Shown piece by piece: positions 43,589 to 51,886 of a DNA stretch of 64,000 nucleotides. Within the stretch, counting starts at the first letter, position 1, and every line of letters begins with the position of its first letter. The stretch spans positions 1,550,001 through 1,614,000 of the forward strand of contig CAWCYZ010000004.1 in the NCBI GenBank assembly GCA_963799925.1, in the 5' to 3' direction. Source of the stretch: DATBQN01 sp963799925 (GTDB lineage Bacteria; Acidobacteriota; Thermoanaerobaculia; Multivoradales; UBA5704). The position numbers and the translations under genes are program-made. The notes below the pieces were generated by a model. The model was not told the DNA's origin and ran no database searches. It saw only the letters and a list, made by a program, of their open reading frames with translations.

Positions 43589-45452
43589 TCACAGGGGCCA
43601 GGTACCTTTCGCGAGGTGTGATGTCATAACGGGAATCAGAACGTTTTCCTTGTTGGGGACGTCGTCCGCGTTCGTCTTCTCGATGCGGACGTCGTAATCC
43701 GCCTGAGCCAAGTTGGCGTCCTCGCGGGAGCCGACGACGACGGAGAAATGCGCCCGATAGATCGCCGGATAGGCATCCACCTTGTTGAAGCCTGGCGCAT
43801 CGGCGACGACGATCTTCTCGTCGGAGGGCCGTAGGACCGCGATGTCCCTCGGCGGATCGGGCGCGGTCGGCGCACTGTCGAAGCCGCCGGGAACGAGAGG
43901 GCCGGCGGCTCCTGCCCGACGGTCGGGCGGATCCTTGCGCCCGCTTCGTCCTTGGATCACGGTGCGTCCCATGTGGCGCGAGGGGATCAGGTCTTCCGAG
44001 CTGCCCTGGCCGAGATGAAAGTGGATTTGGAGCACGTGGCTGACCGCTCCGGTCCGCGGTCGTTGAAGGGGCCGGGCTGGTTGAGGTCACCCGTTTGGAA
44101 GGGATCGCGGCCGAGCTCATGCGGCGTCTCGAAGCCGTGGACCGCCCCGGCGGGGGTGTCCACGAGCTCGATCTTGTTCACCCGGGGCGCTTGGCGCGAT
44201 CTCTTGCTGCACCGGTGGAGGCCGAGGCCCGTCTTCAGTCGCGGCGCTGTCCCGAGTCGGGAGCGCATTGCCGCGGCCTTTCCCCAGAGCGTCGCCACGA
44301 CGCCCGCCGCCGCCATGTCGGCGTCCGCTTCGAGGGCGCTCGTCTCGCCGCCGGCCTATGGCGGCGGGCGCGACCTCCTCGGGGGCGCCCCCCTGCTGCG
44401 CCACGTGCGCCAGCTCGTGGGCGATCAGGGCATCGCCGGCGAGCGTGCCGGGGCGGTACTCCTGGCCGCCGAAGGCGATGTGCGGGCCGAGGGCGAAGGC
44501 GCGCGCGTTCAGGCGCTCGGCGAGGCCGGCGGCGCGGGCATCGTCGTGCACGCGCACGTGCGCGAAGCTTTGCGCCGAAGGCCGATTCCATGCGCGAGCG
44601 GAGCGTCGAGTCGAGCGGGCTGCCTTCCCCCAACTCGCCGCGGATCGTCCGCGGATCACCCACCGCCCGCGGCTCGCCCGGCGTCGGCGGCCCTCCCGGC
44701 CGCGCCTTGAAGAGGAGCCCGGCGAGGCCGGCGACCGCCCCCAGCAGCCCGCCCGCTCCCAGCAGTCCCATGCCGGGCAGGGGGATGCCGGGCGGCACGC
44801 CGGTGACCTCGCCGGTCTTCGCCCATACCGTGACGCTCCGGCCGACGCGCGCCGCGACGAGCGGGATGAGCTCGGCGGCGGTGCCGGCGCGGGTGCCCTC
44901 CGGGAGCATGCGCGGCAGGTCGCGGTTGATGCGGGCGGCGTCCTGGCGCTGGTAGTAGCCGAACCAGAAGTCGAGGAGCGGACAGTCCGCCGTCGTGTGG
45001 CCGGTGCCGGCGAGCGCGGCAGTGGCCTCGGCACGGACTTGGGCCTCGAGGCGGGCGAGGAACTCGCCCTTCTTCATCTGCCCGGCGCCGACGCTCGCGG
45101 CCTCGTCGTCGACGACCGGCGACGGCGGCGCGCTCTCGGGAGCCGCGGCCGGCGGGGGAGCGTTCTCCGCAGCAGGGGCCGGCGCCGCGGCGGGAGCGGC
45201 GGCGGCCGGATCGGAGCTTGCCTCCGGCTCGCCGGAGGTCGAGGTCGCGGCGGAGGGCTCGGCCGCCGCGCCGCCCTCTCCGATCGCCTTGCGCTGCACG
45301 AGCAGCCGGCCGAAGGCGCGGTTCCCGACCGACTGCTGGAAACCGAGGAGCGCCGCGGCGGGTCCGGAGTCGCGCGCCGGCACGCGGGCGGCCGAGGTCG
45401 CCCGGCGCCCGGCGGATTTGGGCTTGTCGCCGCGCGTGAACTTTTCAGTCAT
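43589..45452 (-). CDS. DUF4157 protein with distinct C-terminal domain (three frameshifts)
   Basis: About 620 residues. LLGFQQSVGNRAFGRLL motif near residue 35; long Ala/Pro linker; VVDDEAASVGAGQMKKGEFL and WAKTGEVTGVPPGIPLPGMG module; DUF4157 (SRMESAFG..., HVRVHDDARAAGLAERLNAR, ALIAHELAHVAQQGGAPEE) reached after a frame step near 44575. The remainder passes through two further frames (RVNKIELVDTPAGAVHGFET; HFHLGQGSSEDLIPSRHMGR; then IVVADAPGFNKVDAYPAIYR AHF to the stop at 43589). The C-terminal roughly 170 residues are unlike those of its paralogues and are an unrecognised candidate effector domain. Co-directional with all injection-system genes. Confidence 0.72.
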
Positions 45453-45525
45453 CGGCAGCTTCGCTGGTTCCTGATGCGACTTGCGGCGAGCGAGGGTGGG
45501 TGGGTCGCGGGCGGCGCGGCATGGG

Positions 45526-46029
45526 TCAGCCCAGATAGCTTCCGATCTCGAGCAGCAGAGCCTCGCGGACCGCCGGCTCGCTCGGCTGCCCGGCCAGCAG
45601 GTCGCGGAAGCCGGCGAGCGCCACGTGCCCCGAGACGCGGAGATAGAGCGCGGCCTGAGGGTCTGGAGGCCCCGGCAGGACGCGGATCACGAACACGGTG
45701 TCATCGAGGCTCCAGCGCACGGGGACCTTGCCGCCGAGGGCGGCCACGACGTCGAGCTCCGACGAGGCAGCCAGGCAGCGGGCCCGAGGAGCCTCGCCAG
45801 GTCGGCGAGGCTCGAGCCGGCGGGCACATGGCGGCGGAAGAGCTGGAGGACGGCGATCCGCCGATGGGGGGAGAGTAGGCCTTCGCTGTTCGCGATGGCC
45901 GTCCAGAAGGCCGCATCCTCCAGGCCTCCCGCAGGTCGCCGACCGCGCGCTCCAGCTCTGCGATCGAGATCGCGGGGTCGGCGATCCGCGCGAGGAGCCG
46001 GGAGCTCGAGACCTATTCACCGTGTCCAT
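45526..46029 (-). CDS. Small operon protein, frame broken
   Basis: Protein-like sequence is distributed over the frames: SRLLARIADPAISIAELERA VGDLREA (near 46000-45920), AAFWTAIANSEGLLSPHRRI and VLQLFRRHVPAGSSLADLAR (near 45910-45800), then SELDVVAALGGKVPVRWSLD and YLRVSGHVALAGFRDLLAGQ to the stop at 45526. Joined length is about 165 residues with a helical N-terminal half. It is flanked by two DUF4157 genes on the same strand with gaps of 1 and 73 bases, so it belongs to the operon. Not recognised; a cargo chaperone or immunity-type partner is possible but unsupported. Confidence 0.5.
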   Translation of the reverse strand: MDTVNRSRAPGSSRGSPTPRSRSQSWSARSATCGRPGGCGLLDGHREQRRPTLPPSADRRPPALPPPCARRLEPRRPGEAPRARCLAASSELDVVAALGGKVPVRWSLDDTVFVIRVLPGPPDPQAALYLRVSGHVALAGFRDLLAGQPSEPAVREALLLEIGSYLG

Positions 46030-46030
46030 C

Positions 46031-48537
46031 TCACGTCGTGGTGACCGTCGTCTTCTTGCTGGCCTTGTCCGTGCAGCAATCCCAAGCCTCGACGAGAGTG
46101 TGGTCGAGCGAGCCCGTTCCGCCGGCGAGGGTGGGCGCCTTCCGCGTCACCGGCAGGATTCCCGCTCGGGGGGCTTGTTAGTCGCCACAAAATCCTTCGG
46201 CAGCGTGAGCCCGTCGTAGAACTCCGCGGTGCCCTTGATCGTGATCGTACCCTTGGACTTGTCGCCCATGGCGGGCATGCCGAAGGTGTCGTCCGCCGTG
46301 TCGCCGCCCTCCGCATACGTCGTGACTTTCTGCTTTGAATGTATCTCCCAAGCTTCCCAGAGAGGCCACCAGGCCGGATCCACGCGCCCGGCGGTCCGCT
46401 TCACGATGTCCAGATCCTTGCCGGCGCAATCCTTGACGTCAAACGTCGTCTCCACCTTCTGCACCACCCATCCGCCCTTGGCGGTCGGATGGTCGAGGAG
46501 CCACTGCACCACCCACTCGGCGCCGCCGCAGTCGGTTGGGGTCGGTCCGCTGTCTGTTGTCTTGGTCAGGCGCGGCGGCGTCGCTGGCGTCGCGGGAGCC
46601 GGTCCGGCGGTTGCCCGCGGTCGTCGGGTTGTCGCTCTTGCAGCGCTGCAGCCGCAGCCCCGAGCGGAGCGCGGGACCCGCTCCCCGGCCAGGCCGCGCA
46701 GGGCGCCGCGGAGCCCTCCCCAGAGCGAGGCCACCGCTCCGACCGCCGCTGCGTCGGCGTCCGCTTCGAGCGCGCTGGTCTCGCCGCCGACCGTGGGGAG
46801 CCGCGCGAAGGGCGCGATCTCTTCGGCCGCCCCGCCTTGCTGGGCGACGTGCGCCAGCTCGTGGGCGATCAGGGCGTCGCCGGCGAGGGTGCCGGGGCGG
46901 TACTCCTGGCCGCCGAAGGCGACGTGCGGGCCGAGGGTGAAGGCGCGCGCGTTGAGCCTCTCGGAGAGGCCCGCGGCGCTGGCGTCGTTGTGCACCCGCA
47001 CGTGGGAGAAGCTCTGGCCGAAGGCCGACTCCATGCGCGAGCGCAGCGCCGAGTCGAGCGGGCTGCCTCCCCCCAGCTCGCGGCGGATCGCCCGCGGATC
47101 GCCGTCGTCGCGCGCCCCTCCGGAACGCGCCTTGAGCAGGGGACCGGCGAGGCTCGCCGCTCCGCCCCCAGCAGGCCCATGCCGGCGAGGGGGATGCCGG
47201 GCGGCACGCCGGTGACCTCGCCGGTCTTCGCCCAGGTCGCGACGCTCGTGCCGACGCGCGCGGCGACGAGCGGGATGAGCTCGGCGGCGGTGCCGGCGCG
47301 GGAGCCCGCCGGGAGCATGCGCGGCAGGTCGCGGTTGATGCGGGCGGCGTCCTGGCCCTGGTAGTAGCCGAACCAGAAGTCGAGGAGCGGGCAGTCCTCG
47401 GTCGTGCGGCCGGTGCCGGCCAGGGCGGCGGTGGCGGCGGCGCGGACCTCGGCTTCGAGGCGGGCGAGGAACTCGCCCTTCTTCATCTGCCCGGCCGCGA
47501 CGCTCGCCGCCTCGTCGTCGACGATCGGCGCCGGCGGCGCCGCCGTCTCGGCCGCGGCGGCCGCCGGGTCCGCGGCGGCGGGAGCGGCTGCCGGGGTGGG
47601 GTCGGCCGCGGAGCCCGGGTCGGCGGTCGCCGCGGGCGCGGCAGCCGGCGAGCCGTCGGCGGGAGCGGGCTCCGCCGCCGCGTCGGCCGCCGTCGCCGCC
47701 GCGCGCTGCGCGAGCGGCTCGCGGCGGGCGACGAGCGGCGTCTGCTGCACGACGTGGGTCAGCTCGTGGGCGAGGAGGTGGCGGCCGGCGGCGCTCTCGG
47801 GGGCGTACTCGCCGGCGCCGAAGACGACGTCGTGGCCGACGGTGAAGGCGCGCGCCTGGAGGGCCGCGGCCGAGCGCTCGGCCGCGGCGCCGGTGTGCAG
47901 GCGCACGGCGGCGAAGTCGTGGCCGAAGCGCGGCTCGAAGTAGCCGCGGAGCGCCGGCGGGAGCGGCGAGCCGCCGCCGCGGAGGCCCGCGATCTCGCCG
48001 CGAGGCCGGGGCCGACCCGCGGCGCGCGGCCGGGCCCGCCAGCGAGCCGGCCCTGCACGAGATCGTCCCCGTCCTCGTTCTCCTGACAGGAGCACTTGCG
48101 CTGCACCGTCGTGCCGCCCGTCGCCGCCGCCTGCTCTCCCTCCTCCTGCCGCGCGCCGCCGCAGCGGGCGCAGCGGCTCACCGCGGCGCCGGATGCCCCC
48201 GAGGGGACGAGCGAGATGCTGGGCGCGCCGCGCGGCACGGCGGTTCCGGCGGCAGCGCCCACAACCGCGTCGGCGACGCGGTCCGCCTCGCGCTCGAAGG
48301 CGTCGCCGGGCTCGCCGACGCGGAGCTTGGGCTGGAGGACGGCTCCATAGCCGCCGAGGAGGCTCCCCAGGGCCCGGTTTCCCAGCGCCTGCTGGAGGCG
48401 CAGGAGCCCCGAGGCGGGGCCGTCGGCATCCCAGCGATCCCGGCCATCCCGGCGGCCGGCAGGGCCCCGCTCGGGGCCCGGGCCCGGCTCCCGGATTCGG
48501 AGCGGGCCGGCTCGGCGCTCGCGCTCTTCTCGGCCAT
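46031..48537 (-). CDS. Large DUF4157 protein with two DUF4157 domains (several frameshifts)
   Basis: About 835 residues when joined. N-terminal LLRLQQALGNRALGSLL motif; LQPKLRVGEPGDAFEREADR; Cys pairs SRCARCGG and VQRKCSCQEN; first DUF4157 (YFEPRFGHDFAAVRLHTGAA, HLLAHELTHVVQQTPLV); IVDDEAASVAAGQMKKGEFL and TWAKTGEVTGVPPGIPLAGM module; second DUF4157 (MESAFGQSFSHVRVHNDASA, ALIAHELAHVAQQGGAAEE); C-terminal domain RLTKTTDSGPTPTDCGGAEW to LDHTLVEAWDCCTDKASKKT, paralogous to the end of the 41404-43562 product. The first 420 residues resemble that neighbour and the middle resembles the 43589-45452 product, so it is a composite of the two architectures. Frame steps near 48420, 48000, 47165 and 46160. 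Confidence 0.75.
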
Positions 48538-48571
48538 CGCCTCGGCGTCTCCTCGGGCCTGCCGCCGCGCC

Positions 48572-48904
48572 TCAGCTCGTCGACAGGCTGAACGGGACGT
48601 TCTTGCAGGAGTACCGGCGGCAGGTCTCCGGCCGGTCCGCGTAGATGCTGCACCGGCGGCCGCCGTCGAGGTAGGTGCAGCTCCCGTCGCGCTGCTTGAG
48701 GAGGGTGTACCTCACCCCCGCCATCCGCATCCGCTGGCAGAGCTGGCAGCCGCAGCTCTCGGCGGCCTCCTTGTAGACATAGCGGCCGCTCTTCGCCTCG
48801 TCCTCGGTCAGGCTGACGAAGCCGTAGCCGATGCAGCAGAAGGCGCCGCACTGCGGCCGGCAGCGCTCGCAGTCGCCGTTGAAGTAGACGGAGTGGTTGA
48901 TCAC
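48572..48904 (-). CDS. YkgJ-type cysteine-cluster protein
   Basis: 110 residues from GTG at 48904. CxxC-type motif FNGDCERCRPQCGAFCC near the start and AESCGCQLCQ, CTYLDGGRRCSIYADRPETC RRYSC further on: the CxxxCxxxCC and C..Y..RP..CR.Y.C pattern of the YkgJ/UPF0153 family, which probably binds zinc or an iron-sulfur cluster. A 34-codon frame starting at ATG 49005 (MKISSPLNVLP, with AGAGGAG upstream) ends by overlap at this GTG and may be the real N-terminus after one frame error. Its presence between structural and cargo genes of an injection system is unexpected; a redox or metal role in cargo maturation is speculation. Confidence 0.78.
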   Translation of the reverse strand: MINHSVYFNGDCERCRPQCGAFCCIGYGFVSLTEDEAKSGRYVYKEAAESCGCQLCQRMRMAGVRYTLLKQRDGSCTYLDGGRRCSIYADRPETCRRYSCKNVPFSLSTS

Positions 48905-49045
48905 CTGAACGCACGGCTCGGCCGCTGCCGGAGGACCGCGGGATGAGGAGCGACCGCAACAGGGCCGCGGCGAGGCAGAACGTTCAGCGGGGACGAGATC
49001 TTCATGTCGGCTCCTCTTCGGGTCTGCTCGGGGTCTCCCCGGCCA

Positions 49046-49902
49046 TCACTTGTACTCTCCATTCTTGCCCTTCGCCCTGATCGCATCCGCGCGCGCCTTG
49101 TAGGCGGGAGCCCCCTCGGCGTAGGCGTGCTTTTCTATTTTCTTGTCGGGGAGCGCCGCGCTGAGCGCCGTAGCGAAGTTTTCCTGCAGCGGGCGGATTA
49201 GGGCATCGATCCCCTTGGGGTCGGCCAGCAGTCTGAGCGTTTAGCCAAGTCGTGGCGGCTGCCAGCGCGCTCGGCCCGTTGTCAAGATAGTCCTGAGCGT
49301 GCACGAGCTCGTGACGCTCAGTCAGATCCTGCGCCCAGAAGTGCTGGCGTGGAGGGTAGCCGTCACTGTCCGGCGTCAAGTCCGAGGCCACGTCGCGATA
49401 GTTGGCTTTCGTGATTTTCTCATCGGCCTCAGACGTGATATCGCGTTGATTCTCCGGGCCGATTCCGAAGCGGACCTGATAGGTAACAGGGTGCTCAAGG
49501 GTGCCAGCGACCGAGAAAGAGCCGTCTTTCTCCGGAGAGATCGTCCCGCCTGTGAAGCTGGAGTTGAGCCCGTACGTGTCACCGAAATCTCCCGGAAGGA
49601 TCAGGCCCCAGCGTTTGACGCTTCCTTTATAGGTGAGCGCGGCCTTGATGTTGCCGGCCTGCTGGGCCTTTGCAGACATCGTGGCCTCGGCGCTTGGCGC
49701 CTCGGCGTTCTCCTCGGAGGACGGCTTCTGGGTTGAGGCATCCGCGAGGATGCAGACGCGTCACCGCACGATTCCCGATCGTGCGTTGCAGATCGAGGAT
49801 CGCGCCCATCGGGCCGTCCGGCGACGCGAGCGCTCGCCGGGCGGGCGAGCCGGCGGGCTCGGCCGCCCGGGCGGGCTTCTGCTTCTCTGCCAAGGCGCTC
49901 AT
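49046..49902 (-). CDS. Candidate eCIS cargo with HExxH motif (two frameshifts)
   Basis: About 285 residues. N-terminus MSALAEKQKPARAAEPAGS, then ILDLQRTIGNRAVTRL, the same LQ..xGNRA motif as in the DUF4157 proteins, although no DUF4157 domain follows. After a frame step near 49755 the body reads AGNIKAALTYKGSVKRWGLI, GTLEHPVTYQVRFGIGPENQ, and the zincin-like LTERHELVHAQDYLDNGPSA (HELVH). A second step near 49235 gives LLADPKGIDALIRPLQENFA and AYKARADAIRAKGKNGEYK to the TGA at 49048-49046. The compact form (targeting motif plus one metalloprotease-like domain) makes it a good effector candidate; activity is inference. Confidence 0.68.
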
Positions 49903-49939
49903 GGTCGAGCCCTCGATCGATCTCATCCCTCTCCCGGCG

Positions 49940-51058
49940 CTACGGGGTGCGCTTCGCCGCCGCCTTCTTCGGCGCCTGGTCGGTGGGGACGGACGGCTGC
50001 ACCGGCGGCGGGACCGGCGCGGCGATCGTCAGGGCGTTGTCCTTGGACGCCAGGACGCAGCCGTTCGGGTCGGCGAGGCGCAGGGTGCGGGGGCCGGGTT
50101 GGGCGTCGGCGGCGATCTGCGCGTTGGCGGTCAGGCTCTGCTGGGCCGTGTCGACCTGGACGCTCTTGACCGTCACCCCGGCTCCCAGGCTGACGGCGAC
50201 CTGGGCGGGGAGCTGCTTCGCCTGCACGGTGACGGTGATCGCGGTCCCCGGCGCCGGCGCATCGGGGGTGACCCCCACGTCGCCGATGTCGACGCGGGTC
50301 TCCTGGCACTTCCACCAGAGATTGGCCCAGGAGACGACGAGGCGCCGGCAGGAGCAGTTGTCGATCGCCTGGATGACGCCCTGGGCGTCGAAGTCGACGC
50401 GGGCGAGCGCCACCCAGCCGTCGGCCGGGCAGTCGGGGCAGGCGGCCGGCGGCGCGCCCTGGAACAGGTTGTCGAAGCTCGGCGGCTGGTCGTAGCCCGC
50501 CGGGCAGGCGGTGAGGATGCCGATCTCGTAGCCGTCCTGCCAGCGCGAGCACTCGCACTGCGTGTCGTCGCAGCCGCAGCCCGCCGGCTGGACGCGCACC
50601 GGCCGCGCCATGGTCTCCTTGTAGCGCACGGCGACGAAGAGCGGCCCGGGCGGGCGCTGCACCTTGACCTCGGTGCACCAGGGGTCGGGGGCCGCCGGCC
50701 CGCCGTCGCAGGCCGCGGAGACGCCGGGCGTCCGCAGGTCGACGACCTGCTCGCCGGCGATGACGATCTCGTCGCCGTAGGGCCCCAGGACGTAGCCGGG
50801 GTGGACGCGCACCACCCAGGGCTGGAGCTCCCCCGTGGTGTCGTCGGCGACTTGGCAGACCGCGGCGCCGCAGACCACCCCCCAGCCGTGGAGCAGCCGG
50901 TTGTGGCGGCGCAGCTTGTCGCGGAAGTACTGCTGCTCGAGCGTCAGCTCCACCGGGGTGATGAGCTGGCGGGGGAAGTAGCGCGGCCGCTCGAGGGTGC
51001 CCGGGTCGCCCATCGGCTGGCCGCCGCCGCATCCGCATGCACAGGTCGAAGTCTTCAT
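49940..51058 (-). CDS. eCIS baseplate-associated protein D (paralogous N-domain, C-terminal Ig-like domain)
   Basis: 372 residues. A Cys/Gly-rich start (MKTSTCACGCGGGQPM) precedes the shared domain: PRYFPRQLITPVELTLEQQY, LRRHNRLLHGWGVVCGA, HPGYVLGPYGDEIVIAGEQV. Several further cysteine clusters (AGCGCDDTQCECSRW; ACPDCPADGW; IDNCSCRRL) suggest metal binding. The last roughly 110 residues (GTAITVTVQAKQLPAQVAVS; TLRLADPNGCVLASKDNALT) resemble an IPT/Ig-like beta-sandwich. One of four paralogues in this operon (see 51076, 54178 and 55118). Position beside the baseplate genes implies a structural or adaptor role. Confidence 0.72.
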   Translation of the reverse strand: MKTSTCACGCGGGQPMGDPGTLERPRYFPRQLITPVELTLEQQYFRDKLRRHNRLLHGWGVVCGAAVCQVADDTTGELQPWVVRVHPGYVLGPYGDEIVIAGEQVVDLRTPGVSAACDGGPAAPDPWCTEVKVQRPPGPLFVAVRYKETMARPVRVQPAGCGCDDTQCECSRWQDGYEIGILTACPAGYDQPPSFDNLFQGAPPAACPDCPADGWVALARVDFDAQGVIQAIDNCSCRRLVVSWANLWWKCQETRVDIGDVGVTPDAPAPGTAITVTVQAKQLPAQVAVSLGAGVTVKSVQVDTAQQSLTANAQIAADAQPGPRTLRLADPNGCVLASKDNALTIAAPVPPPVQPSVPTDQAPKKAAAKRTP

Positions 51059-51075
51059 TCGTTCACCTCGCGTCG

Positions 51076-51855
51076 TCACTTGGAGCGCCGGGTGTCGGAG
51101 CCGCCGTCGGCGGTCCGGGCGAGCAGCGCCAGGATGATCTCGAACAGCAGGTCGTTGGTGTAGACCAGCGGCCGGACGGTGATGTCGATGCGCTTGGGAT
51201 CGCAGTCGTGCCCGCCGTCGGCGGTGAGCCGCAGATTGGCGAGGGTGATGCACGGGTCGGCCGCGATCTCGGGGACGCCGCCGCTCACCCACTTGGCGAG
51301 CGCCTCGTAGTCGATCTTGTCGTCGAAGATGAGGTCGGGCACCCGGCAGCCGAGGTGGACCGGCGGCGCCGCGCCCGCCTTGACCACCACCCGGTAGCGC
51401 TCGCGGATGGTGCCCGCCTCGCACTCGTCGACGCTGCCGCAGTCGCCGGCGAGGACGGGCGTCGGGTCGCTCTCGCACTCGTTGTAGCAGAGGACGACCC
51501 GCGCCACCCCGGCGGGGTCGTCGGCGGTGGCGTGGTCCGCCGCCTCGCTCGCCACCTCCGGCGGGATGGCGATCGGCCGGGTGGTCTCCGGCACCACGAT
51601 CTCGCGCCCCCACTTGTCGATCGCGAAGCCGGGCCGGACGATGATGTGCTGCTCGTCGGCGCCGGGGTCGACGTTCAACCCCGCCGCCACGCCGTAGCCG
51701 GAGACCAGCCGGTTCAGCCGCTGCCGGTGGCCGTTCAGATACTCGGTCTCCAACTGGAAGTGGTAGACGTCCAGCAGCTTGCCGTAGAAGTACCGGTTGC
51801 GCGCCGGCGCCTTGAGGCCGGTGCGCTCCGCCGGGTGCGTGTCGATCGTGGCCAT
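51076..51855 (-). CDS. eCIS baseplate-associated protein C (paralogous domain)
   Basis: 259 residues from the ATG at 51855, with an AGGAGGAGGAACC ribosome site. Shared domain: RYFYGKLLDVYHFQLETEYL, GHRQRLNRLVSGYGVAAGLN, RPGFAIDKWGREIVVPETTR. A Cys-containing middle (CYNECESDPTPVLAGDCGSV DECEAG) follows, and the C-terminal third has PKRIDITVRPLVYTNDLLFE IILALLART. No catalytic motif is visible. Eighteen bases from the next gene, so tightly co-transcribed. Confidence 0.75.
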   Translation of the reverse strand: MATIDTHPAERTGLKAPARNRYFYGKLLDVYHFQLETEYLNGHRQRLNRLVSGYGVAAGLNVDPGADEQHIIVRPGFAIDKWGREIVVPETTRPIAIPPEVASEAADHATADDPAGVARVVLCYNECESDPTPVLAGDCGSVDECEAGTIRERYRVVVKAGAAPPVHLGCRVPDLIFDDKIDYEALAKWVSGGVPEIAADPCITLANLRLTADGGHDCDPKRIDITVRPLVYTNDLLFEIILALLARTADGGSDTRRSK

Positions 51856-51886
51856 GGTTCCTCCTCCTGGTTCGAGAGCCTGCGCT

